Shown here piece after piece: positions 24,161 through 35,059 of a stretch of 64,000 bases of DNA. The translations under genes and the position numbers were made by a program. A model generated the notes under the pieces. The model was not told where the DNA came from. It ran no database searches and saw nothing but the letters and a program-made list of their open reading frames with translations. The DNA is from Apricaphanius iberus (lineage: Eukaryota > Chordata > Actinopteri > Cyprinodontiformes > Aphaniidae): the NCBI GenBank assembly GCA_028564705.1, contig JAPXFQ010002804.1:1984001-2048000 (forward strand), read 5' to 3'. Numbering within the stretch: the first letter of the stretch is position 1; every line of letters begins with the position of its first letter.

Positions 24161-24268
24161 AGAGCTAAGATAAACCTTAGATATGTACTATCGCCAAGGA
24201 TGAATATAGGTGTAATTTTGGTTTGTCCATGGGGTTGCCAGATTGAAAAAAACCAGAAGCAGAGATAA

Positions 24269-25881
24269 ATCAGAATCAGAATCAGAATCAGAATCAGCTT
24301 TAATGGCCAAGTATGACACATACAAGGAATTTGACTCCGGCAACTTTTCTCTCCAGTACAGAACTTAAATAAGTGAAATGAAAAAAACGGAAAAAATAAA
24401 AATAAAAAATAAATAAAAAATAAAGGATAATATATACACCAAACCAGGGTATTTGTACAGTAAGTATATACAGTAAGTATATACAGCAGTGCAGAGTTTT
24501 AGTTTATTGATCATGTGAATGGACTCACACTCTGTGACTATTCAGAGTTCGTCAGAGCGACAGCCTGGGGGAAGAAACTGTTCTTGTGTCGGGTGGTTTT
24601 GGCGTACAGCGCTCTGTAACGCCGGCCTGAGGGGAGTAGCCTAAACAGATTGTGGCCAGGGTGTGAGGGGTCAGTGGTGATTTTTCTGGCCCGCTTCCTG
24701 ACCCTGGCCCGGAAAAGGTCCTCAATGGAGGGAAGATCAGAACCTATGATCCTCTCTGAGGACCTGACTGTTCTCTGCAGTCTGTCCCTGTCTTGCCTGG
24801 TGGCGGATCCGAACCAGACAGAGATGGATGAGGTCAGGACAGACTGGACTATTGCTGTGTAGAATATGGTCAGCAGTTCCTGAGGCAGGTTGAACTTTCT
24901 GAGCTGACGCAGAAAGTACAGCCTTTGCTGGGCCTTCTTCCTTATAGAGTCAATGTGGGAGGTCCACTTCAGGTCCCGTGTGATGGTGGATCCTAGGAAC
25001 CTGAAAGACTCTACTGTGGGGACTGGCCTGTTGGTGATTATGAGAGGAGATGTTGCAGGGGGTCTCTTCCTGAAGTCGACTGTCATCTCCACAGTTTTGA
25101 GCGGGTTTAGCTCCAGGTGGTTCTGACTGCACCAGAGGACCAGCTGTTCCACCTCCCTTCTGTATGCAGACTCGTCGCCGTCACGGATGAGTCCAATGAC
25201 GGTGGTGTCATCTGCAAACTTCAGGAGTTTCACAGAAGGGTCTCTTGACGTGCAATCAGTGGTGTAAAGGGAGAAAAGCAGTGGGGAGAGAACACATCCC
25301 TGGGGGGCGCCGATGCTGAGGGACCGGGTGCTGGATATGAAGTTACCCAGTTTCACCTGCTGCCTCCTGTCAGTCAGGAAACTGGTAATCCACTGACAGG
25401 TGGAGGGAGGCACGGTGAGCTGGGACAGTTTTTGGTGGAGGAGCTCTGGGACGATGGTGTTGAATGCAGAGCTGAAGTCCACAAACAGGACCCGAGCGTA
25501 GGTACCTGCAGAGTCTAGGTGGTGCAGGATGTAGTGGAGAGCCATGTTGACTGCATCATCCACTGACCTGTTTGCTCTATAGGCGAACTGCAGGGGGTCT
25601 AGCAGGGGATCCGTGATTTCCTTCAGGTGGGACAGCACCAGTCGCTCAAAGGATTTCATGACCACAGATGTCAGGGCAACTGGTCTGTAGTCATTTAATC
25701 CTGTGACAGGTGACTTCTTGGGAACCGGGATGATGGTGGAGCGTTTGAGGCAGGAGGGGACCTCACACAGCTCCAGGGAGTTATTGAAGATCTGAGTGAA
25801 GATGGGAGCCAGCTGGTCAGCACAGACTTTCAGACAGGACGGAGACACTCCATCTGGACCTGTGGCCTTCTTAAAGCGGGT
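24269..25881 (-). mobile_element. CR1/Rex1-like LINE inserted in L1 copy B
   Basis: The unit ends in a (CTGATT)n tail in sense direction (AATCAG repeats, 24269-24297), the microsatellite-like tail of several fish CR1/Rex1-group LINEs. It has a 3' UTR of ~240 bp and the C-terminal two thirds of ORF2. AGATAA occurs at both junctions (24263-24268 and 25882-25887), a likely 6-bp target-site duplication. The 5' truncation falls just before the KATGPDG motif of the reverse transcriptase. It sits in the spacer between ORF1 and ORF2 of the L1, so it is younger than copy B. The exact clade (Rex1/Babar or another CR1-group lineage) needs a tree. Confidence 0.85.
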
Positions 25882-25944
25882 AGATAATGCACCATACAGG
25901 TGTGTACAGAATGAAAGTATGATGGAAAAACATGAATATGCCAT
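24538..25944 (-). pseudogene. Rex1-like reverse transcriptase, 5'-truncated, fused to L1 spacer codons
   Basis: The 468-codon frame is open. The first ~21 codons come from the L1 inter-ORF spacer; the Rex1-like protein starts at the FKKATGPDG stretch. Visible blocks in order: [31 protein letters not shown] (first catalytic Asp), [26 protein letters not shown] (catalytic Asp pair), then the thumb and a C terminus ending [10 protein letters not shown]. The endonuclease and the first part of the reverse transcriptase are missing, so the element is dead on arrival although the remaining frame has no stop. Any expression from the L1 promoter would be accidental. Confidence 0.85.
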
Positions 25945-26188
25945 GATAAAAGTCTGTGTGTGTGTGAGAGAGAAAAAGGAAAAAAGGTGATAAAGAGATT
26001 TGGTGGTACAAATGTGAGAAAGATAATAGTGAAAAAGAAAAAATGAAAGAAAAAAAAAGAAAAAGCAATCTAGTGCACAGCCCTGCCCCTACCCACATTA
26101 ACAAACAAAAACAGCCTGCTGAGCTGTGCTTTTTTTAAACTATAGTTGTCTGATAAAGCTAATTCTGTCTTGGTTCTGTTAAATATGA

Positions 26189-27022
26189 CTAATAAAGCCA
26201 AGGAGTAACCTGAGGGTCCCTAAACAGCTGACCGTTAACATACAGTTTATCCACACTAACCGTAGCCCTACTGCCCTCACTAATATGTTTTTTTCTAATT
26301 GGAAATAACACGCGTCTTCTGTCCAGGATTTCTTTCGGAAACTGATCATTAACGCTGTAATTCGTCCCCCGTAGCTCTCTCCCGCGTCCTTTGACTTGTT
26401 CTTTTTGTTTAAAATGTTCAAATTTTGCAACAATTGGTCGCGGGCGGGTGTTGTTGTGTTTCTTACCTCCGAGTCGGTGAACCCGATGGAAGGTTATGCT
26501 TTTAACCGTGTCGTCTGGCAGTTTCAGCTGGTGTTGAATGAACTTTCGCACGGCTACTTCAGCATCTTCCTCAGCCTGCTCTGGTATCCCCGAAAAAACA
26601 AGATTGTCCCTCATTGATCGGGCCTGGATGTCTAGAATAGACTCCTTGAAGCTTTTGTTTTCTCCAGACAGCTGCTTCATTCCCTCGGTGAGTTTTTTAA
26701 CGTCTTCTTTTAGTGTTTGGTTTTCTGTAACTAGCGAAGCTACTTGTTGTTGGCTGAACTCCAGCGATTCCCTCAGAGCCTGAAATTCTTTATGAAGAAC
26801 CTCAACCAGCGCGAGACGGGCGTCCAGGCTGGTTAGCTTCTTGTCTATTGAGTCCAGGATGTCGCCGTAGCTTCTATCTGGCGAGTCGGTGGATGTGCTA
26901 GCCTCGGAACGAGTGCGCTTCTGCGACGGTGTGCTCGTTGTTGTATCCGAAGCAGGTTTCCGTGACTTACCCATAACGATGTTATCAAAGCACTCGTCTA
27001 GGTAGCACTCCAGCGAATCCAA
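26189..27022 (-). CDS. L1-type ORF1 protein (RNA-binding chaperone), intact
   Basis: ORF1 proteins of L1-type LINEs coat the element's RNA as coiled-coil trimers. This 277-residue frame has the family layout: a Ser/Thr-rich basic N terminus (18-50), a coiled coil with regular hydrophobic heptads (about 54-135), an RRM-like domain starting RDNLVFSGIPE (138-148), and a basic C-terminal domain with NDQFPKEILDRRRVLFP (225-241). Length is near the usual 280-370. Two starts are possible: Met1 at 27022 and Met17 (MGKSRK); I kept the longer. The 5' UTR lies directly upstream and ORF2 follows after a spacer broken by the Rex1-like insertion. No stop or frameshift, so this is the only apparently intact protein in the window. 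Confidence 0.9.
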   Translation of the reverse strand: MDSLECYLDECFDNIVMGKSRKPASDTTTSTPSQKRTRSEASTSTDSPDRSYGDILDSIDKKLTSLDARLALVEVLHKEFQALRESLEFSQQQVASLVTENQTLKEDVKKLTEGMKQLSGENKSFKESILDIQARSMRDNLVFSGIPEQAEEDAEVAVRKFIQHQLKLPDDTVKSITFHRVHRLGGKKHNNTRPRPIVAKFEHFKQKEQVKGRGRELRGTNYSVNDQFPKEILDRRRVLFPIRKKHISEGSRATVSVDKLYVNGQLFRDPQVTPWLY

Positions 27023-27250
27023 TGTTTCCTCGTCCAGGTTGTTTAGAGGAAAAAAAAAAAAAGTAACTTGATGGTTATTTTAGAAGCTGCGTTTGATTCA
27101 AAATGATTGTCTTATTTTACCTGGGTGTATACATTACCACATAACCGCCATGTTCACCTATGCACAGCTCTCGCGAGAACTCAGCAGCTCATCCTCTCCC
27201 TCAGAACCGCAATCTCTGGTCCGGCTTTTCCTTGCTGGACAGCTCAGCTC
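27023..27250 (-). promoter_or_regulatory. 5' UTR / probable internal promoter of L1 copy B
   Basis: This 228-bp leader begins right after the target-site duplication. It contains the palindrome TCTCGCGAGA (27169-27178, +73 to +82), a known CpG-promoter element, and AACATGGCGG (27145-27154, +97 to +106), which fits the YY1 consensus. Human L1 also uses a YY1 site near its start. A T-run lies just before ORF1. There is no TATA box. Promoter activity is inferred. Confidence 0.65.
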
Positions 27251-27266
27251 AGATAAGCTATATTCA
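27251..27266. repeat. Target-site duplication of L1 copy B (5' side)
   Basis: AGATAAGCTATATTCA, identical to 16928-16943. Confidence 0.95.
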
Positions 27267-29465
27267 GAAAAAAACAAAAAAAAAACTCAGACACACAAAT
27301 GTGTGTAAAAAGAAAAAAAAGAAAGTCTAGGTTTTTCAAATCTATGCATCAGTAATATTGCACAGTAAAGAGAGCACTATACATTTGGATGTAATAAGAC
27401 AATTAAAGACTGATTTGTTGTCACCTGGTCACCCGAACTGGAAGCTAATGAAGACAAATCACATTTTACAGTAACGTATTAAGAAATATTAAATATGTTA
27501 ATGAAACAAAAAATTAGTTTGGTTACTCCTTTACGTAAAAAATAACACAATTAGTAATGCCATTATACTTAAACGGCATTACACCCAAAACTGTTCATCA
27601 TCACCACAGAAAACCAGGCCTGTCACGTAAAAACTGAATGACAGCAACAACCCGCCTGAGCAGCACCTCCCACCAGTACAGCACCAATCTCTCGAGCTGT
27701 TCCAATTTAGCTTTCTGTCCCATTACCAGTGGCTGATGCTAGCACATTGATGCAATGATCTGAGCTTTTCTTTTGGTCACACACATGCTGATGATGTTTT
27801 TTGTCATAGAGACCCCTAATTATCAGTTTTTTTATTTGCTCCAAATAGGATGCAGGGAAAACAAAAGATATTAGCCTACCTGTGCTCAGCAAACATGTGA
27901 TAATTTTCTCCACTAGGGAAGTGACAACTGTCATGAACCTCAGCATTCAGTCCTATTCTCTACCAGTTTCGCCACAGTTACTTAGAAATAGTAATCTGGT
28001 TACTAACAACTTACTACGCCTTCCAAAAGTAACTTAGTTTAACTTTACTGATTACTTTATTTTGAACTTAACTACTTTAGATTACAAGTTATTTGATTAG
28101 TAACTTTCAACAGCTGCCAGTAACAATTCCCACTGCCTCTACATAAAAAAACAATAATCAGTTTTACCCATACTCAATTTATTGGAATGGCACTGAGGCT
28201 GGAAATATAGTTACTTTTTAACCTCACATTGACACCAGCAACAAACTGTGTCTTGGGCACGTGCTTGCTTACACACTGCAAGTAGAGAGTTCCAGTAGGG
28301 GGCAGAAAACAGAATCCAGACCGGACTTGTAGGGTAGAAACTAAACAAACTTGGTGACCGTAGAGGAGATAATCAGCTGTCTAATTATCAGGTGGATGGC
28401 AGCAGTGTCGTAGAAGGTATACAAGACCATTTTTACAGCTATTGTTGCTTTTTTTCCTACTTGTTTTGCTGCCATTGACCCAGTTTACCAAATATATCTC
28501 TTTGCTTAAATGGACTGTATCATGCTATTTTACAGCTTTCAACTTCTGGGATAGTAATGTATATGATAAAATGTTACCGGTGGTGTTATACAGTATTAAT
28601 TTGTTTTGAAATTTAACTTGCATCCTGTAGTTAATGTTAGACCATGATATGAAATTGCTCGTTTCTCTATAAACCCGCCTTCTGCACTCCAACGCTGCAG
28701 AGCCGGGAGCAGATCAACTGAAACAAACACTGCTAAGCCTCATCCCTAACAGTATTCTCAAAAATAATTTGAAAAGCACAGCGTGTCACAATTAAACTCT
28801 GTTATATTAAGTTTGGTTAATTTTTTTGTGTAAAAAAAACGGAGTCAATAAAGCCTATTTAATTTGGTAAATTTCCAGGCTTTAGACAGAGCCCAGACCA
28901 ACACAGCTGCGTCCACTAAGCAAATCTTTCCAGCCCAGTATATAAAAAAGCCTGGGTGTTGTTTGCACCCGTTTACTGTACATTCTGAGATGCCATAGAT
29001 CATTTAATTAACCAAAAAATGCTGTTATAAGATTACATAAGCAGCTTGATAAATGGCTAACCCACATTAGCATTAGCATGTAGCCACAAACTTCTCTGTC
29101 CATTTGGCGTCTTTGTTCTCTGATCCAGCAGCTGTTCTTTAGGAATGTAGAATAAAATCATGTAATCCATGCAGCCAAACAGGCGTTTTCACAGAGAAAG
29201 TAAAAAAATCCAACAAAAAAGTGTTTTAAGCTGCCAAAAACCAAAGCAGCCATTAGTTTTTTAGAAGGAGGAGGGTGTGTTTGAAATCCTACCAGGGGTA
29301 AGCCACTCTGCCTGCAGGGACGGTGCAGACACCTCTAGCACTCAACGTTCAACCAGTGATGTCATTAGTTGAACACACAGTCGATTTCTAGGAGAGGGAG
29401 GGGCAACTCCTCAGAGAGCAGAATTCAGGAGGATTACTCAGACATGCGTGAATTAAGCTAAAAAC
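27267..29465. other. Sequence between the two large L1 copies
   Basis: No gene seen. 27960-28130 is rich in 'agtaact/agttac' and may be the right end of the degenerate hAT-like element whose left end is at 16249. The rest is unassigned. Confidence 0.45.
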
Positions 29466-29483
29466 CATGCTGTTTTTATTTTT

Positions 29484-31394
29484 AAATTTTTATTTGCAGC
29501 CTTAAATAAATTCGGATTCAGTAATTCTTTTGTAAACTGGTTAAAAATATTATACAGCTCACCAACAGCATATATTAGGACCAATAATCAAACATCATCA
29601 AGGTTCTTTCTTCAGAGAGGTACCAGGCAGGGATGTCCACTTTCTCCCTCCCTCTTTGCTATTTTTATTGAACCATTAGCAGCAGCAATCAGGCAAAATA
29701 ATAATGTTAAAGGTATACAATGCAACAAAATAGAACATAAAATCAGTTTATACGCAGATGATGTACTACTTTTTCTACAGCATTCACAAACTTCCTTGTA
29801 TCAGGTAACTGAGTTAATAAAATCTTACTCAATAGTTTCAGACTATTCCATAAATTGGTTAAAATCTACAGTCCTTCCAATCAACTGTTCTTACCAGAGT
29901 GCTGTTGCTTTACAGCTCCGGTCGGGAAATTTTACATATCTAGGTATACATATCTCACCAAGACTGTCAGACTTATCTAAGCTAAATTACGTCCCACTTT
30001 TAAAAAAAGTGGAAGATGATCTGGCAAGATGGAAATCCCTTCCAATATCACTTATTGGAAGGGTAGCTACAATTAAAATGATGGTTTTGCCTAGAATCAA
30101 TTATTTATTCTCAATGATCCCAAGCAAACCATCACCTGATTGGTTTAGATCTCTGGACTCTTCTGTTTCTAAATTTCTTTGGAAAGATAAACCCCCACGT
30201 ATCAGCTTAAAAACACTACAGAAGTCCAAAGATAAAGGAGGTCTAGACCTACCAAACTTTCGTCATTATTTCTTAGCCAACAGACTCCAATACACATCAA
30301 GATGGGTAAAACACAGTTATATAGATGAGTGCTGGGTAGATGTAGAACAGACACTATGCAATAAGATAAAACTATCAGATCTACCTTTTGTTAGCTCAAA
30401 TATAAAAATAAATTAATGTTTTAAAAGTATTAATATCAGCTCCTCTCTGACAGCTTGGTGGGAATTTCTTAAAATGACAAAGACCTCACTAGTCCCATGC
30501 AGGCGTACACCCATCTGGAATAACCCGGATATCTTACAAAAAAAATGCATGATCAACTTTCCAGGCTGGAGTTGTAAAGGAATTGAATACCTGGAGCATA
30601 TATTTGATGGAACAGACTTTATCCAATTTAATACATTGGTTACACAATTCGGAATTAACAAGAATAAATTCTTAGAATACCAACAAATAAAATCAATTAT
30701 AAAAAATTAATTTAGGCTCAATACAGTTGATTTACAAATTCCAGGAAAAGTTTTAGACTTCCTTAATCTTAACCCTCCCAAACTGCTATCTAAAATATAC
30801 AAAACATTAAATAGAATAGATGAATCAATAGCCCTTCCTATTTCAAAATGGGAGATGGACTTGTCCATCTCAATAGACCAAAACCTCTGGTCTCAAATTT
30901 CATTAAGAACCTTTAAATTTCTTAAAAATCCTAATCTACGATTAATACAATATAAAATCCTTCATAGAGTGCATTATACAGGGCAACGGATGTTCAAGAT
31001 GGGTTATACGCCGTCTGATACCTGTTTACAATGTACAAGCAATCTACCAGACAATTATATTCATGCTCTTTGGTTCTGCCCACCTGTTAAGAAATATTGG
31101 TACCAGATATGTGAAGATCTATCAAAGTGTCTGAAATGTAATATCACACCTGCTCCCACAGTTTGCTTGCTGGGAAATGTAGATGAAGTTACCATGGATA
31201 CAAAGTCTATGCAATTATTTTACATCGCCTTATGCATCGCTAAGAAAAATATCCTCTTGAACTGGAAAAATAAAAATACTCTGAATATTAATCAATATAG
31301 AGATCTCCTTCTGGATTACATTGGTCTAGAAACGGCATCTGCCTCCACATCTGATCAATCTTTCTGGTCACCCTTGATCAGTTCCATCACCTAG
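29484..31394 (+). pseudogene. L1 ORF2 C-terminal two thirds, two nonsense codons (copy C)
   Basis: The reading frame continues unchanged from 29484 to the stop at 31392-31394, with the same phase throughout. It includes RGTRQGCPLSP, the catalytic YADD and the C-terminal Cys/His motif (CLQC...HALWFC). Two substitutions create in-frame TAA stops, at 30414-30416 (Glu codon in copy B) and at 30708-30710 (Lys codon in copy B). There is no frameshift, in contrast to copy B. No start codon or endonuclease is present, so it was never functional after insertion. Confidence 0.92.
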
Positions 31395-34300
31395 TGGGGT
31401 CGGGCCCTTGATTCCGTTCTGTGGGACACGGTTGCCGATGTGGAGCTTAAGGGTTGGTGGTGACTGCGGGGAGGTCCTTGGGGGTGGGTCCGCTTGCGGT
31501 TCGGCGGTAGGTGCCGTGACCCTCGCCTTGGGGATGGGACTTTGGCTTTTGTGTGGTGACCTCCTATTGCTGCATGCGGCGCCTTAGAGGGGTCCCGTGC
31601 TGGTGGACACGGGTATACTGGCCTGGTGCTGAGGCTGCTCTGGGTTGGGCTCTGGGCTGGGCCTGGACTCTGGTTCTGGGGCGGCTTGCCCCCCGGCTGG
31701 GGCCCAGGCTGGGGCCTGGCCGTGGGGTGGCCACTGGCGTTGTGCCGCCGGAGGGGGGGGGCTGTGGTCGGCCGTGGTTGGCGGCGCTGCTGCCGCTTAT
31801 TCAGCTCCCGGGCTGGTTCCTTTGTCGCTTGCTCCCCGGTGGCTGCTTGCCGCGTCCGTGTGGTCGGCGGGTGCCAGGCGTCTCCGGGCGCCGAATCTGT
31901 GGATTGGGGGGAGGGAGGGAATGGTTCGTGGGTGGTGGGTGCAATATTGATACTGGACATGCACCTGGGTCTTTGTCTTAGCCATCAGGGGGGTGTCTGA
32001 GAGTGGGGGCCTCTGGCCGTGTTGGTCGTCCTCCACGGTGGCCTGACCGTATTTGGATGGGGTGTGGCTGGTGGGTGGAGTGCGGGGGTCTGTTGCCACC
32101 CACCAATCGGGCCGGTATAGCAAGGCTGAGGATGTCTGTCCTGGGGATTGGCCGCCCGGGACATTGGTCTGCTTCCGGGCCTGGCTTCGGCATGTCTTGG
32201 GGTACGCCGAGTCGGGTTGTGCGCCGTGTTCCGCCTCTCGCGGGGCCCCGGACCGTGGCGGTGCCTGGGGCGACTCTTATTAGCGGAGGGCCTTTTTACC
32301 ATCTAGCACAGGCGCTCTTTTCTCAACGGGGTGCGCTTGGGACGGGAGGGGGAGGCGTTAGAGGTGTGAGGGGGCTAAAAATCAACCTGGTGTCTAGTGA
32401 CATGTGTTTTGGTAGCAGTGTGAATGTTGGGAATGATTTAGGTATGTCCCTGGCTGGGGGCTGGTGGATTGCCGGGCCCCATGGGCTCGGTTGGCGCAGG
32501 CCGTGGGCCCCGACTTGACGTGCTGGGGCCTCCCACCGCTGGGGTACTTCGGGCCGAACGGGGGTGCCTATTGGAGTCAGCTGGGGAGCTGGCTCCCTGG
32601 GGTTTGGCAATGGTCACCCCATTTATTTTTCCTCCCGCATCCCCATGCCATCTGTCCACCTGCTCCTATCATTCTAATACCATTCACATAAGGCCTTGGC
32701 GGACGTGGGCATCGTCACTGGGGTGCGGGATGGAGCTTCCGTCTTTTCGCTACCCGGTGCTGGCCTGGGTCCCGATTATTATTGATCACTAGACACTTAC
32801 ACTGCAGACATTACAGGAACGCACATGTAAGGACCTGGCGGTTGGCGCCATTGGGCGCTGGGGCGGGACCCCTCATGTAGGGGGCCCCTATAGGGGGCCC
32901 GTTTTGGGGCCCCTCGCCCTGTTGTAGCCGGCACCCACTGTTAAACGCATCTAACACTGATGGCCCTGGGGGGGACGATGATGGTACCCAGCAAGTAAGT
33001 TCCCATTTCCCCCCCCTGCTTTTTAAGTGCACTTAGAACAGCACCCAACAACACCACATTGAGCTGGGGAGGGAGGCTGGGGGACTTTCCACACCACCTG
33101 TCCGTTGGACCAGTCAGGGTCGGAGCCCGGATAAAACATCACTGCCGTCTGGTCGGTTTCCTGGGCTGGGTGGGCTGCCGCTTGCCCGTGTGGGGTCCTT
33201 GCGGTCTGCTTGTCCCCTGTCCTGGTGGCAAAGGGGTCTGTCTCCCGGTGCAGGCAGGGTATCTCTATTGGTGGGCTCTGTCCCCTGGTGGCCTGGAGTA
33301 ATGAGTATATTAACGTTGTGGGAGTTAAAAAAATGAAAAATAAAATGAGTGTATAGCGTCCTTTTTTCGAATGTTCCTGTTATTTGTAAGAATGTTAACG
33401 CAATGAGAGGAAGGGTACGTATGAGTGTCACTGTCAGTCTATGTCTACCTGTCAGGTTGTGGTGTTTTGTCTGGCTCTCTGGCCTGATGCATCTTCTTCC
33501 CACCCCGTCGACTTCCCCTCGGTGAGGTTTGCTCCTGCCCGCATGTTGGTGAATGGCTTCTCGATGCCTGGGGGCCTGGGGGTCCTCGGTTGCGGCCACG
33601 GCTCTTCCTGGTTGCATGTCAGGCGGGTCCTTGGTGGACCGTTGTCGGAGCGCCCGCTGTTTATCGGGCCGACGCCTCCTTGGATTGACTTGGGGCACCT
33701 CTTCTGGGGGTGCCGGGGTTGTAGAACAGGTTGGTGCCGTCCGGTGGATCGGTGGGGACCGTGCCTGGCGCCCAGTCCTCCTGCCGGTTCCAGGACTTCT
33801 GCTGGCCGGTCTGTTCACCTGGTGGGGCTGTCCGGTATTGGCTGGGCCCCTGATCTTGGCGCCCCACGTGGGGCGGGATCTAGACACGGGAGCTGGAAGA
33901 TCTAGATGTCCAGGTGCCGGCTGGGCGCGGCCTGGGGAGGGCGTACATCCGCTGTGGCTCTTGCTGTGGCTCCCTGGCGTGTGGGTGTGTGGAGGCGGGC
34001 CGGGTTGTTGGCGGTGGGTATTGGTCCGGGGTGGCGGCGGCGTGTGTTGTCCGTCGGTTGGCTGCGGATCCCCCTTGCCTGCGGCGGCGGCGGGGGGCCC
34101 TTGTTGGCTGGTTACTGGTTGGGGCCCCGCTGGGGGGCGGGGTTCCCCTGGTCCCCGTGGCCTCCGGTTCCTGATCCGGGCCCGCCCTGGCGTAGCCGGT
34201 TACCGGCGGCGCCCTTGGGCTCGTCACTGCGATCTCTCGGGCCCCAGCATTGCGGCTGGTGGGTGTTCCCCCTTGGGCTTCCATCCGTTCCTCTCTTGGC

Positions 34301-35019
34301 GGGTGATCGACCCTGCGCTGATCCGCCTGTGGCCTCTGTACTCTGTGGGACTCTGGATGCATACATCTCTTGCCTCCTCCATATCTGTGTCGATTCCTGT
34401 AGGACGGATTGACGGTTCCTTACACCAGCTATCAATCACTTGCGTGGGGAAACCTTATTCCGACCTGCATGCTCGCACACACATAGGTGTGGGGACATTG
34501 GTGAGGACGGATAATCTTAAACTGAGGTTATCATCATTAGTTAGTTATTCACAGGAGCTTACCAGAAACATTTGTATTATGTTCATTAATCAATGCTTGT
34601 GTGTAGTGAATGTGTAATTCTTAGTTTATTCTACTAGATCAGAACTATTGGTTTGGTTCTGTACAGTTTGTTGTTTTTGTTTTTGTATTACTGTTTCTCT
34701 GCCGTCCAGCAGAGGTGGAGGACTGGGATCTTTTCTTGTTTTCTTTGTTTGCCTCCCTGTCTTGGGTCGTCGGTTCGCACCTCTGCTGGTCCGGTTTCTT
34801 TTCTTCACCTTCTTCCTTTCTCCCTTCTTGTCTCAGTTTAATGTCCATGACGTCAAGAAATTGAACCCACAGTAATCACTAATAAAGATTTTTCATACAT
34901 ATACATCAAGTGGCGTACTACAGCGAAGCTGTAATACTCTGCTTGGGAAAGTAAAACTGTTGGGCTTGTACTTGGTACTCAGACACCAATTCTGAGTAGC
35001 ATACTGCTAGACAGGACAC

Positions 35020-35022
<3 letters not shown>
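31395..35022 (+). other. GC-rich 3' UTR of L1 copy C
   Basis: It is the counterpart of 16976-20481, with the same abrupt base-composition step at the ORF2 stop. The sense strand is G-rich, with a 9-G run at 31753-31761 and many GGGG tracts. An AATAAA lies at 34881-34886, about 137 nt before the tail, further than usual for a polyadenylation signal. The 354-codon frame at 33553-34617 reads through with many Gly, Trp, Cys and Arg residues and no domain; other frames are equally open, so I do not call a gene. Confidence 0.85.
34919..34933 (+). promoter_or_regulatory. Conserved GCGAAGC hairpin near the L1 3' end (copy C)
   Basis: TACAGC-GAA-GCTGTA, identical to copies B and D, about 90 nt before the A tail. 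Confidence 0.6.

Positions 35023-35059
<37 letters not shown>

Larger units (their letters stand above)
16944..27250 (-). mobile_element. Full-length L1/Tx1-like LINE, copy B, with nested Rex1-like insertion
   Basis: A perfect 16-bp target-site duplication brackets this unit, proving its limits: a 32-nt poly(A) tail (poly-T at 16944-16975) on one side and the 5' end at 27250 on the other. In sense (minus) order it has a 228-bp 5' UTR, ORF1 (277 codons, intact), a ~0.4-kb spacer now interrupted by a CR1/Rex1-like LINE, ORF2 (apurinic-type endonuclease, reverse transcriptase, C-terminal Cys/His motif) and a ~3.5-kb GC-rich 3' UTR. Without the nested element it is ~8.7 kb. ORF2 is disabled by a net 47-bp deletion, so this copy could not mobilise itself. 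The long exact duplication suggests fairly recent insertion by target-primed reverse transcription. Confidence 0.95.
29484..35058 (+). mobile_element. L1/Tx1-like LINE, copy C (5'-truncated)
   Basis: This copy runs from the middle of the reverse transcriptase to a 36-nt poly(A) tail (35023-35058). CATGCTGTT occurs just before it (29466-29474) and just after the tail (35059-35067), a 9-bp target-site duplication; about nine extra T/A bases sit at the 5' junction. It matches copy B closely over its whole length but lies in the opposite orientation, making a large inverted repeat. It retains the segment that copy B deleted. 5' truncation is the normal outcome of incomplete reverse transcription. 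Confidence 0.93.

Noticed and set aside
24650..24862. Plus-strand frames inside the Rex1-like element and ORF2 (also 21008-21559)
   Set aside because: Antisense shadows of reverse transcriptase coding sequence.
16249..28130. A single hAT-like element spanning the whole L1 copy B region
   Set aside because: The two ends look alike and their position is suggestive, but no 8-bp duplication was found and the interior cannot be aligned, so I list only the left end as a weak feature.
33553..34617. A 354-codon frame in the L1 copy C 3' UTR, with counterparts in copies B and D
   Set aside because: Frames are open in several phases on both strands at once, the products are Gly/Pro/Arg/Trp-rich without domains, and small indels change the frame between copies. 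This is expected of GC-rich DNA with few stop codons.
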